The notes below the pieces were generated by a model. It ran no database searches. It was given only the letters and a program-made list of their open reading frames with translations, and was not told the origin of the DNA. The position numbers and the translations under genes were made by a program. Positions 1 through 12,762 of a stretch of 64,000 bases of DNA are shown in pieces. Source of the DNA: Oikopleura dioica. Lineage: Eukaryota > Chordata > Appendicularia > Copelata > Oikopleuridae. Where the stretch lies: the NCBI GenBank assembly GCA_907165135.1, contig OU015568.1:15387208-15451207 (forward strand), read 5' to 3'. Each line of letters opens with the position of its first letter. Positions within the stretch are counted from its first letter, which is position 1.

Positions 1-15
1 TCAAAACTCCTTTCA

Positions 16-44
16 GACCCTGACTCAGGTTTTCTTCACAGGTT
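16..44 (+). repeat. Arm of TGACTCA hairpin repeat family (copy a)
   Basis: The single right-hand arm reads CCTGACTCAGG followed by a T-rich stretch and CACAGGTT. It matches the right arms of the full hairpins at 15943-16033 and 58497-58585, so it is probably a truncated copy, or one cut by the window edge. Confidence 0.65.
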
Positions 45-3000
45 GACCAGCTAAACCCAACTCTTTTTTTATCTTTGCAGTGTACCTCAGGTGGGAATCT
101 GATTTTTGAATTTCATTAAAAAGCTATATGAAGCTGATATCATCAGCCTGATAGATAAATTCGTTATTCGAAGAAGTCATTGTAGAAATCAGTTTTTCCG
201 TAAAACGTTACCGTAGTTTAGAAAATGGTCTTTCGTTATTTATTTTAGGACTAAGAATCGTCCGGAAATCCAAAAGTCAAAAATCAGGGCTCGATAATGG
301 CCGGTTTATTTTTATAAGCTTGGAAGGCATTTTAATCGATCCCTCTGGCCCCAGAGCTAGAGACAGACCGATGCATTTATAACTCATTAGGGATTGTTTG
401 GCTTAGTTCGAGTGATCACAACATTCTAGCTGCGTTTTTCAGCTTTCGGCTGCGTTTATTTAAACTCACTCATTGCGCTGCATGTTGCTCAATCACGTGA
501 CAACAGTAACATATGCGGCCCACTTTCGTAACAAGGTTTTTCTATCCTCAGGTCGTGGTGGGGATATCTTTACTTAGATATCCAGCCCAAATAGGAGGGT
601 TCCTTTGGGTATTTGTGAATTTTAAGGGTGCCAAAAGGGTGTTCCAAAAGTTTGCCAAAATCGACTTTGACACCCTTAACCATGGTTTTGTTTGGTATTG
701 CAAGTACCCATTTTTTGAGTCAAATGATTACGATGTTCAATTTCCATTCTGAATTGATTATCGCTCGTCAGAATCGCTTGTTGCTATTTCTCGTTACATA
801 TTGTAAGCACTTGCTCCTTATTCGAATCGTTCTTTTCAGCCATTCTTGCATACGAAATTACAGTAATCGTAGGAAACCCTAAAATTTCTTTTTCAGGTAG
901 AGCTTAATTTAAGACGTGTCTCTTTCAGCTTTAATCCCGAGAAGTCCCTTAGATCATAAGATTCATAACCTAGGGTTGTATGACTCGATGACGCCAGAGC
1001 TTTAAAAATTTACTGTTTTTATATCCGGGTCAATCTCCGAAGATCTTTTACATCTTTCTCGTAAAATCATGATTGTCAGAATTCTAGCGCAAAGTCCTTC
1101 ATCTAAATATCTTCTCAAAATTTATTTCTGGAGAGCATTTTTTATTTCGAAGAAACTGATTATAACCGTGTTGTCTAACACAGCTATTTTCATTCTCATT
1201 ATTTTTGATGATAATATTTTCGCAAAACGAACCTGTGTTTTTCGCCAAATGAACAAGACATTCACCATCACTACGAAGAAAATTAAATTATCCATCTCAT
1301 AATTGCAATAAATTGCTGCTTGACCCTCCTTTGTTTTCAGACTCGACCCTATTCAATTGAGAAACACTGTGGATTCTCGTCTAAATTTTAGAGTAAACTA
1401 GCGCTTTATGTAGGAAATGAAAATTAAATCTTTAGACTTATAGAAAAAAAAACGGGGCACCACTTTAACGGGCTAGTTCCTTAAGGACCCCCCCTCGTCA
1501 ACAATTTTCCTCAAAAAATCGAAAATTTCAAAACAGCCATATTTTTGCTTCTTAGTGTGCCTGGAAGTTCAATTCATCATAAAAACTTGTTCGGAGCACT
1601 TTTTGACCAATAAAAATCCAAAATTTTTGCAAAAATGGGACTTTTAAGTCATTTTTTGTCAAAATGTTCGATTTTCAAAGGCGATTTTGAGGGTGTTAGA
1701 GTCGAGATAGACCCCAAAAAAATGAAGTCTCAAAAGGAAAAGGAAATATCTGTAATCAGTAATGTTCTTGATTGACTGTTACGTAAGGAATTACACGCTA
1801 AAATGTCTCCCTGCTGCGTAAATAAAGGCTAATAGGAGCACTTAAAACGGGATGGGCCTGGGCAGCGTGGATTCCTTATCACTAGTTGTCAGGATGGGAC
1901 AATATCTTGTCACGAACGAGTGGCCAAAATGCACACCAGCGGCTGTCCGAAACAAGTCATTCGCATTGTAATAAGAAAACAGTAGCTATAACAACAGTCT
2001 GATGACGTTGGTGAAATAATACTAGACGTGGGTAGAAAGGGGGCTAATTGTCAGTTACGAGTTCATTTCTTGACGCAGCAGAATTAACCTCAACACCAGC
2101 ACTTTTTCTCAAGGGCGTGTTTTTTGCGTCTTCTAATTGTACAATTTTTTCGGCTCAACTCTCAGAGGAGCTACAGTAACCCTATTCTTATTGTGCAAGC
2201 AAGAGGAAAGAGTACTTCCTGTAAAAATACCATCAATAACGAGGAGGGCCCTTAACGTAAGGAAGAAGTATTTAACATTTGTTTTGAGTTCCAATGAGAA
2301 CCTTTTAAAAAGTCAGCCAAAGTGGCGAGATCTAAATTCTGAGAAACTGGGAATAGCGAATTTAAAATTGAACACACTTTTATTTCCAATTTTCCAATTA
2401 GATTCCCGGCTTCAGTAAAAGCTCGAAAATAAGGGGTAATGATCGCATTCGAAAATTGAGTTATTTAACGCGAAAGCTGAGCGAGCGGAAATTGCCGATC
2501 TTACCCGGTTATTTAAAGAATACGCTGCTATTTTCTACCTGCGCTGAAAATAAAGCTGGTTAAATAAGATAAGAAATGATCTGACTAAAAGATAACCGTT
2601 TCATTCTCACTCCCTTATTCTTGCTAAATAAAAGCCAGTGTCTGTATTTTTTTATTTAAAAATGTTCTTTTGAAAAATTTGTTTTCCTCCCCTGAGAAAT
2701 GCGCCGTTTCTTACGGTAGCCAAAACAAAGCGTAAAAAACTCGCGATAAGGATATTTTGATGACAACGAAATTGGCTCCCTTTGGCGCATAATTACCAGC
2801 CGAGCTGAACGTTAGGGTTCTATCGACAGGGCGTTAGGGCACCTGTTGATGCGGGGGACGATTCGCTCGAACGGATGTCGAACTAAAATCGAGCACTAGA
2901 AATCAACGCGAAAGATTGGTATTTGTGAGTCAACAAAGTAGCAACAGCTGGATGCGATTTTCAAGTTCTAAAAATGAGTCAGTGGCAAATGTTACCTGCT

Positions 3001-5108
3001 TTCTTGGAAAAAATGAAGAGTGTCTCCGGTTTTCTTTCGATTATTTCATGACTCAAAGGTCTTCCTTAGAAGCATTAGTAGCTTCCGAAATGATTGAATG
3101 CGCTTGCTTCTTTTCAAAAACCAATGACTGCTGGGGAAATCCCCGATCGTAGCGAACCTGGCGGATATCGCTCCGATCTTCTTCCGGATAACCAGCCAGT
3201 AACGTGTTCTTTGAATTAATGTTCTAGCCCCAGAAATACAGGAAAAGCTGAAGTTTTATGGTAAAAAGGGTTCCATTGAAAGTCATTCTAAAGCCGTCAA
3301 TTCTAGCTGTCGCCTATCTCCCAGGATTAGGCGCGAATCAAAGACTCTAAGGCGCTTTTTCCTTACATGTGTCTTTCCAGCTTGAGCAAGATCTCTCCTA
3401 CTTAGTCGTCATTCATTAACATAAACAGCTTCGTAATAGGAAGAAGAGCTGAGGAAGCAGCTCTGAAAATGTTTCGTGGAAATTGAGTGCTCCTTAGACT
3501 AAGGGTTTGTGTTTCCTCCCCAGCAAGTGTTTATTTTGAGCAGTGTTCCGAAAAGACACAGTTATTTTCTCGAAAACCTGGAATTAAAATAGCATCAGGG
3601 CACTTTTAAAGAAGTAGACTCTACTACTGTCTAATTTCGAATGAGGAACTGTAGTTTCTCGTCTAGTTTTCTGAAGAAAAATATAATAAGGGGCCCTCTT
3701 TTTTGTTAATTTCTCATTTTTTTTGGAAAAAAAACTTCGTCTTTTTTGATTTATGCAAGATTTCTTCTGAGCAAGGTTGAGCAATTTTTGCTGCAAGCTA
3801 AGCTTCTGGGTATTTGTTAGGTCGCCTCTCGGCATTATGATTTCATTCCATTGTGAGCTCACTATGTTAGTTTGGATGCCTTTCGAATTTTCGGCCTTGA
3901 TTGAGTGCCATTCTTGGGCGGATGGAAATTCTTCCGCAAAACACTCGGAAGTCTTTGTGTCTTGGCGTGTACCCGAGACGGGCTGCGAAGAATCACCGCG
4001 CATTCCTTTCTCCAACTTTTCCGACTCCGGGTTAGCCATCCCAGCCCATTCAAGAATACTCCAGCTCACTAAGCTTATGCAGTATACAAACCGCCGATTC
4101 GAGCCACTTTCGCTAGAACTACAAATTCTGACTCAACCCCAAATCAAAACCGAATTCGACTCCAGAATCTCAAAAAAAAATCAAAAGCGCTAGAAATTGA
4201 GAATTTTATCATTCAAAAAAGACGAAAAAATGTCCTCAAAATCTTCGAATTTGAAATTTTCTCGAGATAAAACTCGCGAAAATCAAATTGACAGGGAGTG
4301 TTCTTATCTTGCGGCCGCTATCTGTTGCATAATTAGGATTGGTACTGACCTTATCGGCGAAATTCACGGAATAAGGAGCGCCAAGTGGGCAGCTTCCAAA
4401 AGGTTCATTATGTAACACGTCGAGCTCCACGACGCGTTAGATGTATCACCTCTCTCTTTTTTCTCCCGTTTGATGTTGAAATGAAAATTCATTGCAAGTT
4501 CTATTTAGCTAAGCGGCGAAAAACGTGCATTTCTAACGATTCCAAAATATTCCCGAATCTAAGCTAAAATCTTTCATTATTTCGACATAGAAGTTTTTCT
4601 CCTTAGGTTCATCCTAGGTCGTTTAATCTGCTTGTTCTTTGGTTGAACCGGTTAGACCGCCCGCTGGTTGAAAAATTGACAGCTGATCAGACAGAAGATT
4701 TCACAGCGGCTCAAGAATCGATCATTTACGGCGGGAAGCGGCAGCTATTTGTCAGTTCTAGTGGTCAAACCGGGCCCGTTTAGACTTCACATTTCAGCCG
4801 TCACGTTTTTCGCTTTTGAGCTCAATCATAATCTATTCAATCGCCTTCCCCTCCCTTAATTTTGTTTTCTTAAAAGTACAGTAATCAGAAGATGTTTTAT
4901 AATATCAAAGAGCGCGTCAAATTCCGCGATTTGAAATCGCTTATTTTCAAAATAAAATTTCCAACCGCTCCCTACGTTCAACAGCATAGATTTTGGCCGA
5001 TTTAAAAATTAATTTCTCGGAACTTACCGAGCCCCCAAAATGTGCTCAATGACAAGTAAGAGTCTTTATTACAGTCAACTACTCGAATTTCGTCGTTTTT
5101 TTCTTCCG

Positions 5109-5187
5109 AATAAAATATGGGGCCCCCATTTTTAGGAATTTCTTGAAGACAGCTTAGTCCTTTGAATGGGGACCCCATATTTTAATT
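5109..5187. repeat. Short inverted repeat (hairpin)
   Basis: The left arm (5109-5130, AAAATATGGGG then CCCCATT) pairs with the right arm (5165-5187, AATGGGG then CCCCATATTTT) around a loop of about 35 bp. It is probably a small non-autonomous element. No target duplication could be assigned. Confidence 0.55.
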
Positions 5188-6796
5188 TATAAAAGACGCG
5201 TAGTCCAAGTGATTTCCCTAAGTCGGTTTTCATAACTTCGTTAACACGTTTTTAGGCTACCAACTTTCGTTTATCATTTTTAAAAATGAGATAATTTGTT
5301 TTGCGTAAATGACGATAATGGTAAGCAGTGATCCTTATTTTCCAAAAACACTTCTTATAAAGAAAAGATCGGTGATTACGAATTAGTGTCGATTTTAAGC
5401 AATCATTATCTCCATATTTTTAGTTGATGGAAAAACAAGAATTAATGCCATTGTTTTTGAAATGCGTGTTTTTTGTTGCTCGGGAGCTCGAATTTTGAAA
5501 GTGAAACGGGCTTGCATTGTAAACTCGGCGCATATTTTCAACTGCAACAAGGAAAAAAATGAAAAGAAAGGCAAATTAAGAAGAGCCGCGTTCAACAAAA
5601 ATAAGGGACAGCGAGCTTCATGCGCATATGACGGGTAAAGTACTTGTGAGAGTAAGGGACACCACGCCTCGAATTTCCATATTGCGACAGTCGAACAATC
5701 TTTACACGCTTTCAACGTTTTTGACAAGGGTACAGTCAGCCCTAAAATTGAACTTCATTTTCATAATGACCTAAATTGACAATTTTATTCAAAAGCAAGT
5801 TGTTCTGATAAGGGCGTCACTATGTTAAAGATTTGTAGACTTTTAATTGACCACAAACACAACTTACTTGCTTCCCGCTAAAGATCTTAAGAAGAAAACA
5901 AATGTTTCAATAATTAATTATCTTCGAAAATTAGCACGACGAAAATATTTTCCCAAAATGAAGATATTGTCTGTTTTCACATTTTTAGAGTCGTTAGTTA
6001 GTCCATCCTGACTTTGAAATTTACTCCTACGGCGGCCACGTTTTCGAATCTAGCAACGCTCAAATGACCTGTGCAGCTTTCTGTACATGATTGAATAAAT
6101 CAACGTTAAGGGAATCGACTGATGTAGATTCCAGTGAACGCGGCTGCCCCGTTTCACGGTTCGATTTCGCAGCGTGAGTCCCTTCGAGATCATCCCCCGG
6201 CGACCTTTCCAAAATTCATCCGATCTAGACCAAATCAAGCTTCTACTTCGGTGCACGTCACTTGGAAACGCTTATCACGGCTCACACCATTTCCCGGAAC
6301 TCGCCAAAAGCTTCGATTTCTCCTGAGATTTGGGAGGGAAGTGAGGCTGAAGGAGACAGAAATTCACAATTATTTCTTTTGAATTTCGAATGAAATTCTC
6401 CTGACAAAGCGAAATTCCTCCGATTGAATACTCGTTTTTGATAGTTCAGTGCTCACTGCGTATTACGTTCATTTTTTCGTGAGAAGTGGAAAATTCTAGC
6501 TCTGGGGATTATTTCCGCTTTACACGAAATGGGTTGCCTCGTTGAATCAGGATTAGCATGTGACGCGAATTCGAAATGAAAGACGCGAAACGGGGCCGGA
6601 ATTCGCTCCTCGGTCGGAAAAATGCGGCAAGGCCCAAACCAAACGTTCAGTCAACTCTTGCCTTCGCCGGAAATCTGACGCTTAGATTTTTTCGGGCGAA
6701 TGATTTGGACCGAACCCGCGGAGGAATTTACTTTTTTATATAAGTTCCTTCTAAGAAAATCCGCTTTCAATAAAACGTCAAACCTGAATCCGGCAT

Positions 6797-6942
6797 CCTG
6801 CGTAGAAAACCTGACTCAGGATACAACAAATAAACAGTTATTTAGGCGAAGCCGCTATGCGGCTTCGTTTAAAAAAAAGCCGCCACGCGGCTTTCAGAAA
6901 AAGCTCCATTTGATGAGCCTGACTCAGGTTTTTACACAGGTT
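6797..6942. repeat. TGACTCA hairpin repeat (copy b, full)
   Basis: The left arm has GTAGAAAACCTGACTCAGG and the right arm CCTGACTCAGG followed by TTTTTACACAGGTT. The arms are largely complementary. The centre holds further small hairpins built from GCCGCTATGCGGC and GCCGCCACGCGGC. It is the longest member of a dispersed family seen six times in this window. Confidence 0.7.
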
Positions 6943-9092
6943 ACCGGGTGCGGGGAAAATATTGAAGCGATATTTAATTTCTCTCGGCTGAAGGATTTTT
7001 TTCACAATACAGTATTGTGCATTTCTTATCGGAAAATTCAAGACCTGCCCCTTTCGGAGAATCTTTGAAAATGCGCTAATCTCAAGTTGGAGGAAGCGCT
7101 GAGCCGCTTTTTCGCATCGCTAAGATTCCGGAAAGTCCTCTCTCAACGTTTTATCTCGGTAAGAAAAACACGGAGCCAGTGTTATCGAATATTCTTGAAA
7201 TAATTTCTTTTGTCGAGTGGCGGCTCACTTTGCGCGTAAAAATATCTTCGAACTTCTATCACTCCAGTCACGTGGGCAGATACCGTAAAACCGAAAACGG
7301 TTTTTCTTTCGAATTTAAAATCAAACACTTCTCCTGCTTTTAAAACTCCACTGTTTTTCTGGCGACGATCTTGGGCGCGTTTTTCCAAGTAGAAAAGGGA
7401 TCAAAAGTATAAGAGTCTTGATCTTCAAATTCTTCTATCAAAAAGATCAGAAATAATAAATCGCCGCTGAATTTTTTTTATAAATTTATCCCAATTTTAA
7501 GGGGACAAAATAATTCTCCGAAATAACTGATAAAAACGAATAATCAGCTCGAAACACTCTTTATCGGTGAAAAAAAAAACGTAAAGTTCGCGTTTTTGCA
7601 ATTATCGAAAAAACACTTGTCCAGCACGTTGTTCCTTCGGTGGAGATAATAATCGTGTAGAACAAGCGGATTATCTACAAAAGGATACTAATAACGAGAA
7701 ATCGAAATGGTATCAAGAGCAGAGCATAATTTAAGGAAGTCGTCGTCTCCGTCCGGACTCCAATTCTGAAACGTGGGGAGCAGCACTTTCTATCTGATCG
7801 AGAAATGACAACTGTGACGATCTTGGAACGCAACAAATTTTGCCAATTAAATTCCAAGCAAATTGGCATCTTTTAACTTCAAAATTTCTTATTCATTGAA
7901 AAATTATGGGACTTAAATTTCATGTTACGCCGAATTTGGCTTTCTCTGACGTTGTGTGCTTAAAAAAGGATTAAACTAAGGCTTGCTGTCTGAGCCATCT
8001 TTAATCTTCAAAATCCCGTCTGAAAAACTCCTCGCTGAAAGCACTTACTCAAGTCAGATTCCGGTCTCAATTTTTGTCTTGATTTCTGCATCAAAAACTA
8101 AATTCTCCTCATTACTAGAAAAAATAGGGATCAACAATTATAACTTGATTTTTGAATAGAAAAATTAAGCTTTTTTGAAATGATTTTCTTCAAAAAAAGT
8201 AACTCAATCATGAATTCCGTCAATTATAAGCATTTTTTTCTTCATCTATTGATTTTTGCTTTGGCTTGGTTTTTCAAAGTTAGCGACTGTCCTTCTTTAG
8301 AGCTAAAACAAAAAGTGCTTTTAATTTAAGCTTTTCGTTGCGTGTCTATTTTTGCGCTGACCCTTTTGGTTTGGCGCCGCTCAACTCAGATTATTTCCAA
8401 AACAGAGCATTCGCGGAGCAATTAGTCCATCAGCTCTTTTTTGATCTATCGCCGATCAAATATGAAAATTTTGAGTTTTTAGGTTTCAAAAATTACCAAA
8501 GCGACTTCCACGTGAGCGGCGTTTAAGCGACCTCATCCGCTTCCGACAGAAATCATGATCGACTTTCCGCTTTTAACTTGCTTGAATTTCGCTGAAAAGC
8601 GACGTAAGCACTTTTGATGAAAGAATTTTAATTTATGCTTCGCTCAAAAAAAAAGGAAATCCGGAGTTGAGTAACATTATTCATAACGTAAATATTTCAC
8701 GTTCGCTCCAAAGTCCGTCTTTTTAGCACAGTCAGTGTAACACAGTAACATTACATTCTTCAATTATTAAATGCTCAAGAGTTAGCTTCCTCGAACCGCT
8801 CTCGATGCAATATTCTAAAGCGGATGTTGCTGCACTTTGTCCCGTTCAAAAAGATAGTGCCGCGCTTTCATCTTTAAGACGCAAATGCCAAAAAGTGATA
8901 AACAAGGAGAACGTTTCTCAAAGTGAAATTTGAGCATAATAATCAACGTTGGAATATTCCTGAGCCACAAAAGACGAGTTTGAGTAGTCTAAAGCTGCTG
9001 ATAACTGGCCTTATCAACCAGTCCTCGAATGCTTCCAAAAGTAACTCGAAAAGTTGAAGTTTGTTAGAACAGTTTTTTATTGTTTTTGATAT

Positions 9093-11965
9093 TTAATTAC
9101 TGCAGACTGTAACATCTTTAATAATGATTCTTCTGAATTCTCTTTCTTTTGGCCTTAAATTAAAAATAAATTTATAAAAATATAAATAAATATCACCTCG
9201 ACCTGGAGTAAGAGTAATCGAAAACGCTTGTTTCAGAAGATACCATTTTTCAGTATCCATATTAAAATTTTCATTCACCAAAGCTGTTATCTCGTTGTTT
9301 GGTCCGAAATCGACGAAATCATTGAAAGTGTTTTTGCAATAAACCATCACTTCGTAAGAAGCGTAGAATTCTCTGGTAAGAGGAATCCTGATCTGAGAGC
9401 CGGAATGGTCGATGAGAGTGTTTTGTAGAATGAATTCGGAGTTTTCGATTCGGTCCAGCACCATTTGGTGGAAAAATATTGATCTGTCGGGATTGAGGTA
9501 GGCGCCCGTGACGGTTAATGGACGGGAGAAGGCGAAGTTGTGGTGGAGGAAGACTAGAATTATGATTTGATGTATCAATAACTGAGTAGTATACAAATAA
9601 TATTCCGGAAAAATAGAATTATTAACCTTGTTTATAATCGAAGTCACCCTTTATTATTCCGAAATATTTGCGTTTTTTAATTATTTCCCATCCACTTGGA
9701 TTCAAATAAGTTTCAAATTTCATTCTTCTGAGAAGCAATTCAATTTCGTTTGTTTGAAATTCTTGCTCTACTTTTTTCGGGTTGAGATTGAAGCCAGCCA
9801 AACTGCGCGGATAAATTATCATCGTCAGAAGAGTGAAGATTTTTTCGAGAGTAAAACTGTTTCTCATTCTCCAATCATCAATTTTCAAATCATTTTGGAG
9901 TGCCCATCGCAAAAGAACAGAAACCGAAATGGGGACACATAAATGGTGATACGGCCTAATTCTTCGGCTTGAAGGCCGAAGGATTGATGCGTATAAGAAC
10001 ACTGATTCTTCGGCAAAAACCGAAGAATAAGTGATAAAAGATACACTGATTCTTCGGCTTAGGAAAATTAATTCACAGATTCCTGAGGAATCATTCCCTT
10101 GCCCCTTACCACGGGGCTCCGCCCCTTAGGTCCTTAAATGCCGGGGTCTAGTCTATGGTTACTTAGGGTTACCTTCGGTAACCCTAACTAACCCTAGCCT
10201 ATCCCCCTCGGGTAAGTTTGCTCTGTCATTTTGCCCAGTGCCCCCTAACCCTAACCTCAAATTATAGAATGTTCTTATTGCTAAAAATGAGTTTTTCTCT
10301 AGAAAATGTCTTTTTTTGCATAAGTTATGACTCACAGGTACAATTCTCAAAAGATTTTCGACAATGGATTCTAGAAAATTTGCCGAAGAATCACTGTCAA
10401 TTTTATCATAAATCCTTCGGTTCAAGGGAATTCCCAATATGCCGAAGAATCAGTGTGAATGAAAGCATCAATTCTTCGGTCTTGCCGAAGAATCAGCCCA
10501 TACCACGACATAAATTGCTTTCTTTTGGTTTAAAACATTCTTCGTCACATTTTCGAAATCGAAATTAATTTGTCTTGTTAGTTTGTGTTTAAGATTGGCC
10601 ATTGCTGAAGACTTCGTTAGATTCGGATCGTCCAGGCAAAAATCAGAAGCCGCGTTTTTTAAAGAAATGATCGTGGAGATTCTTTTGATTTGGTCGATTG
10701 ATGGAGAAAAACGTAACAGCCATTCACCATTACACGCCTAGAAAATATTATTTTCAAACGCGGCAATCAACACTTGCCTTCAGTTCTTCTTTGATTTTTT
10801 GCTTTTCTTCTTTTTCGATCGGTTTGAAGAGAAGACTCCAGGCTGTTTTCCAATCGCAAAGAATCAGAACATGAAGTGGTGTTCCATTTACCGGATCAAA
10901 AGATATTGACTCTCCAAAAAGTTGATTATTTCCCGTATAAGCAGCGGAACCAGCATCTAAGACGAAAAATCAAACATGATCAAATAATTTTCAAAGAACA
11001 CAAGCTCAAAACTTACATAAGAGTTCATCACTTGTATATTTGCTCCCTTTCCTCGCGTAGCCCATTCTGCGATAGCTCTCCCTTCCAGTCGTTTCATAAA
11101 TAGTTCCAAAATCAACCCATTTGCATTGTTCGTTTTTCAATAAAATATTTTCCGGCTTCTTATCGCAGTGCAGAAGTCCAACGCTCTCCAAATACCCATA
11201 TCCCCTTTCCACTTCAATCGCAATCCTTTTCCGTTCTTCCAAGCTCAAATCTTCGTCTTTCAACCTGCTTCTCAAGTCGCAGTCGCACTTTTCCATGATT
11301 GTTATCCATCCAAGGCAGTCCTGCCTCTCCTCGTCTTTGCTCCCATAAATTTCGATGTTGCAAAAGTTCCTGACCACGTTCGGATGAACTGGAATAACTG
11401 AAGCGTCGACTTTTTCCTGGTTTTCAGCGATTTCGTAGTCTTTAATTTTATAATAAAATCCTAATAAGATTTTATGATTACCCTTAGAAAGATAAATCTC
11501 AAAGTCTAACTCTTCATTTTTCTCCGAAAACAGTGCCGAGTCAAACGCCTGAACCCGAACAGCAACATCCAGTTCTTCGAATTTTTCTTCCAAAACAATC
11601 GCTTCTCCTCCAGAAGAAATCATTTTTTGTTTAAGGAACTCATCGATAATCCATTTTCCTGTTTCTTCTTTGAGTTCGGAGCGGTTTATTTTTCGCCCTT
11701 TCACTTCCGGAATTTTGTCGAGAATCATTTTTTGAAATGAAGTTATTGCCCATTCGTTGCCAAAAACTTTTCCTTTCCCATTTTCAATGGTAACCTCTTC
11801 CCAGCGAGCACACCAATAGTCATGAAACTCGAGTCTCTCAACGGACAAAATCAGTCTGTCCAAGTCATCTCTGCTAGTGGTTCTCTTCAATTTCTTTTTA
11901 AAATCTTCCAACCATTCCTCAACAGCTTCTCTTGTCAACTCTTTTGGATGCGTCGTAATTTGCAT
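9093..11965 (-). pseudogene. Pseudokinase-family gene A, interrupted by an inserted element
   Basis: This is a multi-exon gene of a family present three times in the window. Exon 1 (11965-11017) encodes a kinase-like domain: a GGEA glycine-rich stretch near residue 119, AVRVQ where the usual VAIK lysine is replaced by Arg, HCDKKPEN at 266-273 (Asp, Lys and Asn kept) and WVDFG at about 283. Exon 2 is 10956-10778 and ends at a GC donor (GCAAGT). Exon 3 starts at 10737 and runs into an inserted element at 10507. Coding resemblance resumes at 9944 with LCVPIS, continues to 9627, and ends in exon 9553-9093 (FSRPLTVTG, then FILQNT). The paralogue at 49423-51693 reads through the same point without the insert. 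Frames on the two sides of the insert do not match, so I call it disrupted. A truncated product is possible. The function is unknown; loss of the beta-3 lysine suggests a pseudokinase. Confidence 0.75.
9945..10507. mobile_element. hAT-like non-autonomous inverted-repeat element in an exon
   Basis: The 563-bp insert is flanked by an exact 8-bp direct repeat ACATAAAT (9937-9944 and 10508-10515). Its ends are imperfect inverted repeats ending in ATTCTTCGGC on one side and GCCGAAGAAT on the other. The same CTTCGGC/GCCGAAG words recur inside, and the centre carries TTAGGG-like words. No transposase frame is visible. The 8-bp duplication fits hAT-type (or P/Merlin-type) integration; the superfamily is inferred from this alone. 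Confidence 0.75.
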
Positions 11966-12729
11966 TTTCCAAAGAACGAAAAATATAATTCAAAAAGTCA
12001 TTTTTTCAGCCGTTTTTTTCAATCGCTAAAGATCGTAAATCGGCGTTAGAGCGCTCACGTGATTCCCTTGTTACGACTTGCTACGGATGATCCGCATTCG
12101 AGAATAACAAAGATTGATATATTTTGGCGGTTAGACACTTCTTCCTCAAAATGGAGTCGCTTCCGTCTCACGTTAAATTCGCAGTTCATGTAATGACTTC
12201 ATAAATCGAACGCTATTGTAATTCAGAAGAGATGATCTCGCGAATTTCATGTCAATCTGTCAGCTCCTTCCAGACGTCGCGGAACCTTTTCAAGCGCGCT
12301 CGAAACCCTCGAACTCAACAAAACGGGCTCATTGTAAGACAACATTCAGAGAGACGCGCTGACGAGCTTTAGCACTTGTCGGAAATTGAATCATTTCAAA
12401 AGAACTTTCATAACTATGGAATAATTTATCGAATTTGTTGACGAAAGATCACTATTTTCAGCAGTCACAATAGCCAACGAGCATTCTAAATGATCGAGAA
12501 GTCGAGTTTAGACTTTTGTTGTAGTCGAGTAAAGTATTAGACTAAAAATATTAAATATATAATATGAAGACTATCAATATAAACATTATTTGTGACTATT
12601 AGACAGATTCCATATTGTAGCCGAATTTTTAGTCAAATAAAGCTTAAAGCCTAATAGACTTTTGAGTTGACTTTAGTCAAATCGAATTGGCTTGACTATT
12701 GAGTTTCTTACAAGAGCTGTTCAACCAAC

Positions 12730-12762
12730 CCTTACTCTAACCCTAACCCTAACCCTAACTTA
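12730..12762 (+). repeat. Interstitial telomere-like repeat
   Basis: Three consecutive CTAACC units and near-matches give a short run of the animal telomeric hexamer (CCCTAA/TTAGGG). It is too short to mark a chromosome end. Confidence 0.7.

Larger units (their letters stand above)
1..9092. other. Gene-poor region with scattered hairpins
   Basis: I see no gene here that I can support. Open frames are short and lack recognisable motifs or a convincing exon chain. The longest, on the minus strand at 3584-4069, has a possible ATG at 4039 and a polar E/K/S-rich first half, then turns into low-complexity lysine-rich sequence, so it is at best a doubtful exon. The stretch holds two copies of a TGACTCA-bearing hairpin family (16-44 and 6797-6942), a hairpin at 5109-5187, and A/T-rich spacer. 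Small coding exons without long open frames cannot be excluded. Confidence 0.5.

Noticed and set aside
525-545. GTAACAAGGTTT resembling the 3' end of small-subunit rRNA
   Set aside because: The match ends after about a dozen bases and no flanking rRNA sequence is present.
3584-4069. 161-codon minus frame as a real gene
   Set aside because: The second half is low-complexity Lys/Arg-rich sequence, no motif is seen and no partner exon was found; kept only as a remark.
9945-10507. The gene A insert as a functional introner
   Set aside because: Possible donors at the entry are all phase 0 while acceptors at the exit need phase 2, so simple splicing would not restore the frame. RNA could overturn this.
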